DNA of 64,000 nucleotides, from the NCBI GenBank assembly GCA_018669845.1, contig JABHSO010000220.1:1-64000 (forward strand). The letters run 5' to 3'. The notes below the pieces were generated by a model that was not told the DNA's origin, searched no databases, and saw only the letters and a program-made list of their open reading frames with translations. Position numbers and translations under genes: made by a program. Below, piece after piece: positions 1 through 8,268 of the stretch; positions within the stretch are counted from its first letter, which is position 1, and each line of letters begins with the position of its first letter. The DNA comes from Gammaproteobacteria bacterium. GTDB lineage: Bacteria > Pseudomonadota > Gammaproteobacteria > GCA-001735895.

Positions 1-183
1 GAATCCCCTGATAGGGTTTTGGGTACTAATGAAGATATCGCCCGAATATTACATACTATCAGGAACCTTTCAGAGGTTACTCAAGGTAATATTAATTATG
101 AGGCTGAAACCGTTGAATGTAATTACAGTGATGAGAGAATTATTCGTCGATGGAGGGCGGAACAAGCAGTCCTAGAAAGATAA
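1..183 (+). CDS. C-terminal part of an unrecognised protein, cut by the window edge
   Basis: Frame 1 is open from the first base to a TAA at 181-183, giving the last 60 residues of a protein whose start lies outside the window. The fragment is charged (many D, E and R) and ends in RRWRAEQAVLER. It has no signal peptide, membrane segment or motif I can assign. It lies downstream of the 3' end of the minus-strand tRNA-Leu gene, on the side where tRNA-integrating elements insert, so it could be the last gene of an integrated element. That is inference; no integrase or att duplication is visible. Confidence 0.5.
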   Translation, partial: ESPDRVLGTNEDIARILHTIRNLSEVTQGNINYEAETVECNYSDERIIRRWRAEQAVLER

Positions 184-447
184 ACATCAACCCCGTTACG
201 GTTCGCCCTGGCGGGTTTTCCTCCCTCCTCTGGTAATGTTTCTTTGTATTCTTAATACTTGCCACTCTCCCTTTGTGTGTAATTTGACACTGTGAATTCA
301 TGGTGAATCGTTACACACATAATTACACACAAACCTCTCAAAGCCCTTGCGTATAAGGGTATATCAAATATTGCCCATGCAAACGAATAGAACTTTTATT
401 GTTTTTTTGTTGCTCATGATTTAATCAACTAATGTTAAAAAATGACG
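184..447. other. Intergenic stretch between the partial gene and the tRNA terminator
   Basis: No open reading frame of useful length is present on either strand. The only structure I see is a set of TTACACAC/GTGTGTAA repeats, listed separately at 272-333. The rest is AT-rich and featureless by eye. Confidence 0.5.
272..333. repeat. 13-bp perfect inverted repeat with three TTACACAC copies
   Basis: TTTGTGTGTAATT at 272-284 is repeated in inverted orientation as AATTACACACAAA at 321-333, with 36 bases between the arms. A further TTACACAC lies at 311-318, so the 8-mer occurs three times in about 60 bases. Clusters of short repeats like this can be binding sites for a regulator or arm sites for a tyrosine recombinase. 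The sequence does not say which. Confidence 0.55.
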
Positions 448-478
448 AAAAAAAAGCCGCATCTAGTGCGGCTTTTTT
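448..478. terminator. Bidirectional intrinsic terminator downstream of tRNA-Leu
   Basis: GCCGCA (456-461), loop TCTAG, then TGCGGC (467-472), flanked by an A-run on the left and a T-run on the right. Read on the minus strand it ends the tRNA-Leu transcript about 30 bases past the CCA end. Read on the plus strand it could also stop transcription arriving from the partial gene at the window start. Confidence 0.8.
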
Positions 479-508
479 AGCAACTTATTGATTTACAATA
501 AGTAAATA

Positions 509-595
509 TGGTGCCCGGGGCCGGAATCGAACCGGCACGGCCGTTAAGCCGAGGGATTTTAAGTCCCTTGCGTCTACCAATTTCGCCACCCGGGC
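509..595 (-). tRNA. tRNA-Leu (anticodon TAA)
   Basis: On the minus strand an 87-base tRNA runs from GCCCGGG to an encoded CCA at 509-511. Both halves of the acceptor stem pair perfectly (GCCCGGG with CCCGGGC). The T-arm carries GGTTCGATTCC. The anticodon loop reads CTTAAAA, giving anticodon TAA. A long variable arm (class II tRNA) is present, as expected for leucine. Position after tRNA-Gly and tRNA-Cys matches leuZ of the E. coli glyW-cysT-leuZ cluster. Confidence 0.96.
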
Positions 596-689
596 ATGAA
601 ATCAGGATAATCTTTTAAAATGATTTTTGCTACAGGTTCTACTTTTACCCTATAGACAAACTAAGTCATGGTAATTTCTTAGTAACGTA

Positions 690-763
690 TGGAGGCTGAT
701 GGCGGAATCGAACCGCCGTCCACGGCTTTGCAGGCCGCTGCATAACCACTCTGCCAACCAGCC
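690..763 (-). tRNA. tRNA-Cys (anticodon GCA)
   Basis: A 74-base tRNA on the minus strand, starting GGCTGGT at 763 and ending with an encoded CCA at 690-692. The acceptor stem pairs with ATCAGCC and one G-T pair. The discriminator base is T (U), which is the identity element for cysteine. The anticodon loop CTGCAAA gives GCA. It is the counterpart of E. coli cysT in the conserved Gly-Cys-Leu order. Confidence 0.96.
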
Positions 764-801
764 AAATACAGTTACGTTTATTACTTTCATCTTAAAGTCA
801 G

Positions 802-825
802 AAAAAAGCCCCGATAAATCGGGGC
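802..825 (-). terminator. Intrinsic terminator between tRNA-Gly and tRNA-Cys
   Basis: GCCCCGAT (808-815), AA, ATCGGGGC (818-825) form a perfect 8-bp stem. On the minus strand it is followed by six Ts (802-807). It lies just 3' of tRNA-Gly, so transcripts coming from pgsA through tRNA-Gly should end here and the other two tRNAs would need their own promoter or readthrough. Confidence 0.8.
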
Positions 826-833
826 CTGTAATC

Positions 834-909
834 TGGAGCGGGAAACGAGATTCGAACTCGCGACCCCAACCTTGGCAAGGTTGTGCTCTACCAGCTGAGC
901 TATTCCCGC
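834..909 (-). tRNA. tRNA-Gly (anticodon GCC)
   Basis: A 76-base tRNA on the minus strand from GCGGGAA (909 downward) to an encoded CCA (834-836). The acceptor stem pairs perfectly with TTCCCGC. The D-arm AGCTCAGCTGGTAGAGC and T-arm GAGTTCGAATCTC are typical. The anticodon loop gives GCC. It lies about 90 bases downstream of pgsA on the same strand and is the counterpart of glyW. Confidence 0.96.
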
Positions 910-1001
910 GAAAGAGGCGATATTTTAGCGATTAAGCAAAATCTGTCAAGCTTAAACTACTCTTTTTATTTAGTTTTTTCAGTATTTATTTTTGCTAACA
1001 A

Positions 1002-1562
1002 TTAACTATGACTTGACATTACCGGCCATGCAGCTTTTAAGTATAAAATCATTGAATACAAGGTTAAAAAAGCGGCCAGATAATATAAACCGAGCCCAAT
1101 CTCATATACCGGTAAACCAAATAGAGGCTGATGATATATCATTAAAATCAGTGAAATTAATTGTGCAGTTGTTTTGGCTTTACCAATAAAGCTAACTTTA
1201 ATAGTAGCCCTGCTTCCCAGTTCAGCCATCCACTCTCTTAAAGCTGATACAGTTATTTCCCGGCTAATGATAATGATTGAAGGAATAGCCACCCACGGTG
1301 ATGGATTTACTTCTACTAATAAGATGATGGCTACTGCAACCATTAACTTATCTGCTACCGGGTCTAGAAAAGCACCAAATGCGGACTCCTGATTTAATAC
1401 TCTTGCAAGATAACCATCAATCCAGTCAGTAATACTGGCTAAAGTAAAAATTAGAGCTGCAGCGGTGTAGGCCCATGGTAAGGGTAAATAAAATACAACC
1501 ACAAAAACTGGAATCAGAAATATGCGGAATAAAGTGATTATAGTGGGGAGTGTTAGTTTCAT
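1002..1562 (-). CDS. pgsA: CDP-diacylglycerol--glycerol-3-phosphate 3-phosphatidyltransferase
   Basis: This inner-membrane enzyme joins CDP-diacylglycerol and glycerol 3-phosphate to make phosphatidylglycerol phosphate, the committed step to phosphatidylglycerol and cardiolipin. The 186-residue length is normal. The CDP-alcohol phosphotransferase motif is complete: D46, D49-G50, A53-R54, G63, D67 and D71. Several hydrophobic segments flank it, at about 8-27, 32-45 and in the C-terminal half. The gene follows uvrC by 15 bases on the same strand and precedes tRNA-Gly, the arrangement found in E. coli and many gammaproteobacteria. It is probably transcribed with uvrY and uvrC. Confidence 0.96.
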   Translation of the reverse strand: MKLTLPTIITLFRIFLIPVFVVVFYLPLPWAYTAAALIFTLASITDWIDGYLARVLNQESAFGAFLDPVADKLMVAVAIILLVEVNPSPWVAIPSIIIISREITVSALREWMAELGSRATIKVSFIGKAKTTAQLISLILMIYHQPLFGLPVYEIGLGLYYLAAFLTLYSMILYLKAAWPVMSSHS

Positions 1563-1577
1563 ATGAGATGCTATTGG

Positions 1578-3422
1578 CTATCCGTGGAAACTATCATATA
1601 TCACCTGTGCGGTCTCTCGATTTATGCCTTTTATTTGTATTAATTCCTGGATGCCTGCTGATTTCACACCCTGCAAACCTCCAAATTTCTGTAATAAAAG
1701 TTGCCGCCTTTTAGCCCCTATTCCATGGATGTCTTCCAGTCGTGAGGTTTTCCGGGTTTTGGCTCTTGCTTTTCTGTGACCTGTTATCGCAAAGCGGTGG
1801 GCTTCGTCCCTTATTTGCTGAATTAATAAAAGTGATGGGGAGTCCATTGCAATATTCAAGTTATTATAATTCTCATCCAGAATACTTTCATAACCTGATC
1901 GTCTTGAAGCACCTTTTGCAATACCAATAACCCTGAGAGTAGATTTGATTTCAAAAATATCTAATGCTTCTAGCACATCTAATGCACTGTGTAACTGCCC
2001 TTTTCCACCATCAATAAAAATGATATCGGGTAGCAATTCTGGCTGCTGCTTTAATTTATCATAGCGTCTGGTTAATACCTGTCGCATCGCTGCGTAATCA
2101 TCGCCTTGCTGAATATCTCTAATATTATATATTCGATATTCGGATTTTATAGCACCTTCCTGACCAAACACGACACAGGATGCTTTTGTCGATTCCCCCA
2201 TTGTATGGCTAATATCAAAGCACTCCATTTTCTGTGGGGCTTCCTGTAGGTTAAGTTCTTCAATCAGAGATTGGTAGCGTTTGTTCAGATTACTGGCTGA
2301 TAAAAGATGTCGCTGTAGTGATTCCTGAGCATTTTTAACGGCCATTTCCAAAGCGTATTTTCGCTTCTCACGAACTCTTGATTTTATGCTGATTTTACTC
2401 AGTGCAATGTCACTGAGTGTATGTTCTAGCAAGGATTGACTCTCTAATGTTTCATTCACTATTATTTCATTTGGAACTGGGTGTCTTGAGTAATGCTGTA
2501 TTAGAAATGTTTCCAGTATATCGGAAGGAGTTGAATCTAATTTAATTCGGATAAAAAAAGGTTTATTGCCCAGAGAGGTTCCACTTCGGATCATGAACAC
2601 CTGGATGCAACTGTAATCCTGTTTAATAACACAGGCAATTATGTCAATGTTCGAATTAAAACCGGTTACAAATTGTTTTTCATTGGCTCTACGTAACTGC
2701 TCAATGTTGTCACGATATTCAGCTGCTTTTTCAAACTCCAATTTTGCTGATGACTGCTCCATTAATTTCACCTGATCAGAAATGAGAGTCTCATTTTTCC
2801 CTTTTAAAAACAGTTCAGCCTGTTTGATTTGCAGTTGATATTGATCCTTCGTTACATAACCGACACAGGGTGCAGTACAACGCTTAATCTGGTATTGCAG
2901 ACAAGGTCTACTTCGGTTTTTGAACATTGAATCTTCACAATTTCTTAACTTAAAAATACGTTGAAGATGATGAATGCTGTATCGAATTGCACCTGCACTT
3001 GGGAAAGGGCCGAAAAACTGCCCTTTACTCGCTTTAGTGACTCCTCTATATACTTTTAGTCGAGGATAATCATGAAAAGTTAGCTGAATATAGGGGTAAC
3101 TTTTATCATCTCGAAATAGAATGTTATATCTGGGGTTAAGATTTTTAATCAGATCATTTTCAAGAATTAGTGCTTCACTTTCTGTGCGAGTATTTATGAC
3201 TTCTATGGCACAAATATGACTGACAAGAGATTGAGTTTTGGGGGATAAACCTGTGCTTCTAAAGTAGCTTGATAATCTTTTTTTTAAATCTTTGGCTTTA
3301 CCTACATAGATAACCTGATTATGTTTATCGAACATTCGATAAACACCAGGTAAGCTATTTACAGATTGTAAATAAGATTTATGATCGAATTGAGTAGGTA
3401 AGTCCGTAGAGGAAATGTTCAT
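1578..3422 (-). CDS. uvrC: UvrABC excinuclease subunit C
   Basis: UvrC makes both incisions around a bulky DNA lesion after UvrA and UvrB have located it. The 614-residue length is normal. The N-terminal GIY-YIG nuclease starts at residues 26-41 (GVYRMF...VIYVGKAKDLKKRL). A UVR motif for contact with UvrB lies at about 215-240. The UvrC RNase H-like domain includes the stretch FIDGGKGQLHSALD. A double helix-hairpin-helix ends the protein (about 563-612, IHGIG and IKGIN). The ATG at 3420-3422 begins MNISS. It lies between the GacA/UvrY regulator and pgsA, the usual uvrY-uvrC order. Confidence 0.97.
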   Translation of the reverse strand: MNISSTDLPTQFDHKSYLQSVNSLPGVYRMFDKHNQVIYVGKAKDLKKRLSSYFRSTGLSPKTQSLVSHICAIEVINTRTESEALILENDLIKNLNPRYNILFRDDKSYPYIQLTFHDYPRLKVYRGVTKASKGQFFGPFPSAGAIRYSIHHLQRIFKLRNCEDSMFKNRSRPCLQYQIKRCTAPCVGYVTKDQYQLQIKQAELFLKGKNETLISDQVKLMEQSSAKLEFEKAAEYRDNIEQLRRANEKQFVTGFNSNIDIIACVIKQDYSCIQVFMIRSGTSLGNKPFFIRIKLDSTPSDILETFLIQHYSRHPVPNEIIVNETLESQSLLEHTLSDIALSKISIKSRVREKRKYALEMAVKNAQESLQRHLLSASNLNKRYQSLIEELNLQEAPQKMECFDISHTMGESTKASCVVFGQEGAIKSEYRIYNIRDIQQGDDYAAMRQVLTRRYDKLKQQPELLPDIIFIDGGKGQLHSALDVLEALDIFEIKSTLRVIGIAKGASRRSGYESILDENYNNLNIAMDSPSLLLIQQIRDEAHRFAITGHRKARAKTRKTSRLEDIHGIGAKRRQLLLQKFGGLQGVKSAGIQELIQIKGINRETAQVIYDSFHG

Positions 3423-3445
3423 AAACTGAACAAAAATATTACTTT

Positions 3446-4105
3446 TTAAGCTTCAGGTTGTTCGGACTGAGAAAACTCGACCATACCCTGTTCTACAGCA
3501 ATTTTTATCAGGTCAACTTCATTATGTGCATTCAGTTTTTCTAACAGTCTTGACCTGTAAGTACTGACTGTTTTAGGACTCAGGCACAATTTTTCTGAAA
3601 TTTCAATATTCGATAAACCATGAGAAATCATTAGCATCACCTGAAATTCACGGCGTGATAATTTATCCACAGGGTTTTCACTGTTTCCAGGTAATAACGA
3701 GAGTGCCAATTGTTGAGCTATTCGTGGTTCTATATATGAACCACCATTATTCACCTGTTTAATTGCGAGTATCATTTCGTTGATATTGCATTCTTTGGTG
3801 AGATAACCTTTTGCTCCAATTTCAAGCAACCGCTTGGGGAAAGTTTGTTCAGTATGAATAGTCAGAATAATGATTTTTTGTTCAGGATCACGTTGGAGTA
3901 TCCGTCTGGAAGCCTCTACTCCCCCTATTCCGGGCATATTCACATCCATTAAAATAACGTCAGGATTAAGTTCTTGAGAGAGGATTAAACTGGCTTCGCC
4001 TGAATCAGCTTCACCGATTATTTCAACCTGTTGACTATCTTCCAGTAATCTTTTAATGCCCGTTCTAACGAGCGCATGGTCATCCGTTAATAGTACTTTT
4101 ATCAT
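3446..4105 (-). CDS. uvrY: GacA/UvrY-type response regulator
   Basis: A 219-residue NarL/FixJ-type response regulator, the DNA-binding partner of a BarA/GacS sensor kinase in the pathway that controls CsrA through small RNAs. The receiver domain has the acidic pair D8-D9, phospho-acceptor D54 (VILMDVNMPG) and the conserved lysine in GAKGYLTKE. The LuxR-type helix-turn-helix is at about 145-205 (LSRREFQVMLMISHGLSNIEISEKL). I chose the ATG at 4105. The upstream in-frame start at 4117 is a TTG, and the ATG puts the phospho-acceptor at D54 as in UvrY and GacA. It lies directly upstream of uvrC as in E. coli. The cognate kinase is not in the window. Confidence 0.93.
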   Translation of the reverse strand: MIKVLLTDDHALVRTGIKRLLEDSQQVEIIGEADSGEASLILSQELNPDVILMDVNMPGIGGVEASRRILQRDPEQKIIILTIHTEQTFPKRLLEIGAKGYLTKECNINEMILAIKQVNNGGSYIEPRIAQQLALSLLPGNSENPVDKLSRREFQVMLMISHGLSNIEISEKLCLSPKTVSTYRSRLLEKLNAHNEVDLIKIAVEQGMVEFSQSEQPEA

Positions 4106-4155
4106 TTTATGACCCAAAAAATAGTATGGGGATAATTATAGCAGAGTATCTTACT

Positions 4156-4629
4156 TTATGTAGTCCATGTTTTGTAAGGATTGGAAACTAGTGATAAATT
4201 TATGTATTTAGGATCTTTAGATACCTCTTGACCAGCCCAGTCGGGCATCATGAAAGCTTCATCTTCATGTCCAAGTTCGATTTCAGCGACAATCAATCCC
4301 TCATTGTCTTCCAGGAACTCATCAATTTCCCAAACATGCTGATCTATTTTTACTAAATGTCGTTTTTTTATGACAGGGCTTCCCATGCACATATATTTGA
4401 GCATGAATTCAGCATCGTGTAAGGGTATTTCGTATTCAAATTCGTGACGACGTATATCCATCGTCATCGACTTACTACTGATAAATCCACTCTCATTTGA
4501 AACACGGACACGTAATGAGGCTTTTTCAGTATTACAAAAATAAGCCTGTTTAATTTGAAGTGTTTTATAAACCTGATCACGCCAGGATTCAGAAGTGACT
4601 AAAAATTTACGTTCAATTTCGTAAGCCAT
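4156..4629 (-). CDS. CYTH-domain triphosphatase-like protein
   Basis: A 157-residue single-domain protein of the CYTH (triphosphate tunnel) family. The diagnostic N-terminal ExExK signature is present as E4-I-E6-R-K8 (EIERKFLV). Alternating charged strands such as SLRVRV and IVAEIELG follow, as expected for a tunnel fold. Bacterial relatives hydrolyse inorganic tripolyphosphate or act as class IV adenylate cyclases; the short stand-alone form favours a triphosphatase. It lies 16 bases after fabH on the same strand and occupies the place where fabD would follow fabH in E. coli, so it is probably the last gene of that operon. Confidence 0.85.
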   Translation of the reverse strand: MAYEIERKFLVTSESWRDQVYKTLQIKQAYFCNTEKASLRVRVSNESGFISSKSMTMDIRRHEFEYEIPLHDAEFMLKYMCMGSPVIKKRHLVKIDQHVWEIDEFLEDNEGLIVAEIELGHEDEAFMMPDWAGQEVSKDPKYINLSLVSNPYKTWTT

Positions 4630-4645
4630 AATTAATCAGGGGGTA

Positions 4646-5614
4646 TTAAAATCTTAATAAAGATGAACCCCAGGTAAACCCACCACCAAACGCTTCCAGC
4701 AATAACATTTCACCTTTTTTAATACGACCATCACGTACGGCTGTGTCAAGTGCTAAAGGTACAGATGCTGCTGAGGTATTCCCGTGTTCATTTACCGTCA
4801 CTACAACATGATCGGTATGCATTTTAAGTTTTCTTGCAGTGGCATGAATAATTCGAAGGTTAGCCTGGTGAGGCACTAACCAGTCAACATCTGATTTTTC
4901 CAGATTATTTGCTTCAAGGGTTTCATCCACTATTCTTCCGAGTGTATTTACCGCCATCTTGAAAACTTCATTACCTTTCATTTCAATCTTGGTATTTACT
5001 TCGTTCATTTCTTCAAATCCCTGAGAGATGCCGTATGGCACGCGCAACAGACCTTCGTAATCACCATCTGCATGTAAATGAGTCGATAATATTCCTGTTT
5101 CATCATCTGCTTCCAGAATAACTGCGCCAGCACCATCTCCAAACAATACACAAGTTGTACGATCTTCCCAGTTAAGTAGTCTTGATAGTGTTTCAGCGCC
5201 AACCACCAGGGCTTTTTTAGCACTTCCTGTTTTAATAAATTTTTCAGCAATGCCTAAAGCATAGATAAAACCGGTACACACTGCCTGTACATCAAAAGCT
5301 GCACACCCGTGAATATCTAGCCTGGATTGAAGCAGGCAAGCTGTGCTCGGAAAGATACGATCAGGAGTAGTAGTTGCGACGATGATTAAATCGATTTCAT
5401 CAGGATTTATTCCTGCTGCTTCGATAGCATGCCTGCTAGCCCTTTCGGCCAGATCTACTGTAGTTTGACCCTCAATGGCAAAATGACGCTTTTCTATACC
5501 AGTTCTTGTACGAATCCATTCATCGGATGTATCGACCATTTTTTCAAGATCGAAGTTGGTTATTACATTTTCGGGTAAAAAACTACCCGTACCGGTAATA
5601 CGTGCATACGTCAT
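4646..5614 (-). CDS. fabH: 3-oxoacyl-ACP synthase III
   Basis: FabH condenses acetyl-CoA with malonyl-ACP to start type II fatty-acid synthesis. The 322-residue length is normal. The thiolase-fold triad is visible: C113 in AVCTGF, the histidine in VPHQANLRI and the asparagine in [10 protein letters not shown]. The start ATG overlaps the plsX stop by four bases (ATGA), which suggests coupled translation. In E. coli fabD, fabG and acpP follow. Here they do not, and a CYTH gene comes next. Confidence 0.97.
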   Translation of the reverse strand: MTYARITGTGSFLPENVITNFDLEKMVDTSDEWIRTRTGIEKRHFAIEGQTTVDLAERASRHAIEAAGINPDEIDLIIVATTTPDRIFPSTACLLQSRLDIHGCAAFDVQAVCTGFIYALGIAEKFIKTGSAKKALVVGAETLSRLLNWEDRTTCVLFGDGAGAVILEADDETGILSTHLHADGDYEGLLRVPYGISQGFEEMNEVNTKIEMKGNEVFKMAVNTLGRIVDETLEANNLEKSDVDWLVPHQANLRIIHATARKLKMHTDHVVVTVNEHGNTSAASVPLALDTAVRDGRIKKGEMLLLEAFGGGFTWGSSLLRF

Positions 5615-6642
5615 ACAGTTACTTCCTCATTATTTTGAAGATATTGTTCAATTTCTTTATTTATTCTGTCAGGTACTGATTTATCAATTTCAATAATGGC
5701 AATTTTAATGGCATTTAAAAAAGAATCGACATCAGCGCCACCATGACTTTTGATGACAATACCGTTTAAACCCAGCAAGCTCGCACCATTATACTGTTTA
5801 GGGTCGAGTGTATGGCGTACAGCTTTTAGGACTGGCATCGCAACCAGTGCAGCCATTTTAGTAAAGATATTCTTTTTAAAGGCAGCTTTCAAAACACTAT
5901 TAACCATTGAAGCGAGTCCCTCTGCGGTTTTCAGGGATACATTGCCCACAAATCCATCTGAAACAACAACATCTACCGTACCTGTATAAATGTCATCACC
6001 TTCAATAAAACCTTTATAGTTAAGCGAGGTTTTTTCAATCAGGGCATTCGCTTTTTTGACAGTTTCATTACCCTTTATAGCTTCAGATCCAATATTTAAA
6101 AGACCTACTGTCGGGTTAGAGGTTTCATCAACTGATTGAGCCAGAACTGACCCCATTACGGCAAACTGTAAAAGGTGCTCAGCACTGCAATCTATATTAG
6201 CCCCAAGATCAAGCATGTGTGTATGACCATGAGTTGTCGGTAAAGAAGTACAGATTGCCGGACGATTTATACCGGGAATTGTTTTCAGAACAAATTTACT
6301 GGTTGCCATTAATGCCCCTGTATTTCCAGCACTGACACAGGCACCAACTAAACCTTCTTTAACCAGGTTTATTGAAACACGCATGGAAGAATCTTTTTTC
6401 TTTTTGAGTGCTATTGCTGGGGATTCATCCATACCAACAACCTGAGAAGCATGATGAACGCTTAAACGGGGTTCATTGGTTAAATTGAGTTCTTTTAATA
6501 GTGGCTCCAGAAGTTCCTGTTGTCCTACTAAAACGAGTTCAATATCCTTTGAGAACTTCAATGCTCTTTGAGCAGCAAGAACAGTCACATCAGGGCCAAA
6601 ATCGCCACCCATAGCATCTATAGATATTTTCTTTATTGACAT
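5611..6642 (-). CDS. plsX: Phosphate acyltransferase PlsX
   Basis: PlsX converts acyl-ACP and phosphate into acyl-phosphate, which feeds glycerol-3-phosphate acylation in phospholipid synthesis. It is a soluble, peripheral membrane enzyme. The 343-residue length and the N-terminal [16 protein letters not shown] signature are typical, as are the [10 protein letters not shown] and LDLGANIDC stretches. It lies between rpmF and fabH, the conserved rpmF-plsX-fabH order. A stem-loop separates it from rpmF. Confidence 0.97.
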   Translation of the reverse strand: MSIKKISIDAMGGDFGPDVTVLAAQRALKFSKDIELVLVGQQELLEPLLKELNLTNEPRLSVHHASQVVGMDESPAIALKKKKDSSMRVSINLVKEGLVGACVSAGNTGALMATSKFVLKTIPGINRPAICTSLPTTHGHTHMLDLGANIDCSAEHLLQFAVMGSVLAQSVDETSNPTVGLLNIGSEAIKGNETVKKANALIEKTSLNYKGFIEGDDIYTGTVDVVVSDGFVGNVSLKTAEGLASMVNSVLKAAFKKNIFTKMAALVAMPVLKAVRHTLDPKQYNGASLLGLNGIVIKSHGGADVDSFLNAIKIAIIEIDKSVPDRINKEIEQYLQNNEEVTV

Positions 6643-6660
6643 TTTTTTAGATACAAATAA

Positions 6661-6686
6661 ATACGGGCGGTTAGTGCCGCCCGTAT
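6661..6686 (-). terminator. Stem-loop between rpmF and plsX
   Basis: ATACGGGCGG (6661-6670), loop TTAGTG, CCGCCCGTAT (6677-6686): a perfect 10-bp stem. On the minus strand it is followed by a T-rich but interrupted run (TTTATTTG). It could be a partial terminator that lets ribosomal protein L32 be made in excess of PlsX and FabH, or an mRNA-stabilising hairpin. Confidence 0.6.
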
Positions 6687-6778
6687 ATAGAATAAACTGG
6701 TGCCTTATTTAAGGACATTAGTATCGAGTGAAATCATTTGTTTCTCTGCTGATTCTAACCTTCTTAAAAGAGCTTAAC

Positions 6779-6973
6779 TTACTCGTCGTCTTCAACGTCA
6801 ATTTTATCTTCTACTACTTTACGACCACGATAAAAACCATCAGCACTGATGTGATGACGCAGATGAGTTTCACCAGTAGTAGATTCTACAGAAAGAGTAG
6901 GACCTGATAGTGAGTCATGAGAACGTCTCATTCCCCGGCGAGAAGGTGTTTTACGATTTTGTTGAACTGCCAT
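6779..6973 (-). CDS. rpmF: 50S ribosomal protein L32
   Basis: A 64-residue basic protein starting [20 protein letters not shown], the highly conserved L32 N-terminus, with [17 protein letters not shown] near the end. I placed the start at the ATG at 6973. A start four codons upstream would add MEIS, which L32 proteins lack, and a GGAG ribosome-binding site lies inside those codons. There is no zinc-binding cysteine quartet, as in E. coli L32. The acidic tail (KIDVEDDE) is a little longer than usual. It sits between yceD and plsX as in other gammaproteobacteria. Confidence 0.97.
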   Translation of the reverse strand: MAVQQNRKTPSRRGMRRSHDSLSGPTLSVESTTGETHLRHHISADGFYRGRKVVEDKIDVEDDE

Positions 6974-7052
6974 GCTTATCTCCAAAAATATTAATCATTA
7001 ATTCAATACTAAAAAACTTTACCTATTCGTTAATATGGTAAAGATTTAAATG

Positions 7053-7556
7053 TTATTTACTTTTCAATGCTTCTAACACTGAAAAGGGGTTGACCTTTTC
7101 AACAACCATTTCTTCATCAGAATCTGGTTGCCAGTTTTTATTACAGGTTGAATCTTCATGCATCGATATTAGAGGTAGAGCCAAAATTAACTCATCCTCA
7201 ATAACTTCAAACACATCCAGATAACCTTCATCGGTATAAACCGTATCTATTTGGAAAGACTGCACATCTTCTTCAGTGGCATCAATCAATAGATGAAAAT
7301 CCAGGTCGATGGGATGAACCATCGGTTCAAGGCATCGTTGACATTCAACGAGCAACTCAGTGTCCAAATGCCCTTTTATAGAGGGGTGCTGATAGACATC
7401 AGTAGAAAACTCAAAAGTTACCTTCAAATCAGCTTCTTCAGATAAAATCAGGCTACATAATCTAGCTAGTTTTGATAACTGAAAAGAGCCTGAAAGTAGA
7501 CTATTTTGACCGAGTTCTTTAGACACCCGGTAAACCTGTTGTAACTTGCCTTGCAT
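7053..7556 (-). CDS. yceD: YceD/DUF177 family protein
   Basis: A 167-residue member of the YceD (DUF177) family, found next to rpmF in most bacteria. Relatives are linked to 23S rRNA accumulation and large-subunit assembly; the exact activity is unsettled. The family's paired cysteines are present in VECQRCLEPM (centre of the protein), followed by an acidic C-terminal half with STCNKNWQPD. The gene is upstream of rpmF on the same strand and divergent from maf, so the 127 bases between 7557 and 7683 should hold promoters for both directions. Confidence 0.9.
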   Translation of the reverse strand: MQGKLQQVYRVSKELGQNSLLSGSFQLSKLARLCSLILSEEADLKVTFEFSTDVYQHPSIKGHLDTELLVECQRCLEPMVHPIDLDFHLLIDATEEDVQSFQIDTVYTDEGYLDVFEVIEDELILALPLISMHEDSTCNKNWQPDSDEEMVVEKVNPFSVLEALKSK

Positions 7557-7683
7557 AAACGCGCGATTTTACCTGTTTTTTCTGGTGTATGTCTATGCTT
7601 AATAGTTTGAAAAAGCTAGAATTTTTGCCAAATAAAAGAATTTTATAATATACTTACCCGAAATCCTGCTTTTATGACTCCTT

Positions 7684-8268
7684 ATGTCCAATTCTTCTTT
7701 GATTCTTGCATCCAGTTCACCTTTTCGAAAAGAGCTATTATCGCGATTACATTTACCTTTTGACACTATATCCCCCGATATCGATGAAACTCAAAAGGCC
7801 GTTGAAAACCCGGAACAATATGTCAGCCGTTTAGCTGAAGAAAAAGCACTAGAAGTAGCCCGTCACCACAAAGATTCAATTATCATAGGTTCTGATCAAT
7901 GTGCCTACTTAAATGGTCAAATACTCGGTAAACCAGGCTCACATGAAAATGCAGTCAAACAATTACAACAGGCTCGCGGTCAGGAAGTAGTATTTTATAC
8001 TGGTTTATCGGTTATGCAGTTATCCAGTGGTTTTAGTCAGGTTGATTGCATTCAGTACAAAGTAGGATTCAGAGAACTAACAGATAGACAGATAGAGCAC
8101 TATTTAACCACTGAAAAACCTTATAACTGCGCCGGCAGTTTCAAATCTGAAGCCTATGGCATTAGCCTTTTTAGCTACATGTCAGGAGATGACCCTACTT
8201 CTATCATCGGCTTACCACTAATTCGACTAATTGCAATGCTTGAAGCTGCTGGAATAGAAGTGGTTTAA
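7684..8268 (+). CDS. maf: Maf-family nucleotide pyrophosphatase
   Basis: A 194-residue Maf protein. The family removes pyrophosphate from non-canonical nucleoside triphosphates; the YceF subgroup near rluC and yceD acts on 7-methyl-GTP. The N-terminal motif ILASSSPFRKELLSRL, the central IGSDQCAYLNGQILGKP with its catalytic aspartate, and the C-terminal SIIGLPLIRLIAML are all present. Synteny with yceD and rluC favours the YceF type. Its last four bases overlap tail to tail with the stop of the EAL-HDOD gene on the other strand. Confidence 0.92.
   Translation: MSNSSLILASSSPFRKELLSRLHLPFDTISPDIDETQKAVENPEQYVSRLAEEKALEVARHHKDSIIIGSDQCAYLNGQILGKPGSHENAVKQLQQARGQEVVFYTGLSVMQLSSGFSQVDCIQYKVGFRELTDRQIEHYLTTEKPYNCAGSFKSEAYGISLFSYMSGDDPTSIIGLPLIRLIAMLEAAGIEVV

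Noticed and set aside
699-935. 78-codon frame on the plus strand across the tRNA genes
   Set aside because: It lies over tRNA-Cys and tRNA-Gly in antisense, and its sequence follows tRNA stems.
7607-7649. Sigma-70 promoter before maf (TTGAAA and TATAAT)
   Set aside because: The spacing between the two hexamers is about 31 bases, and no good -35 sits at 16-18 bases from the TATAAT.
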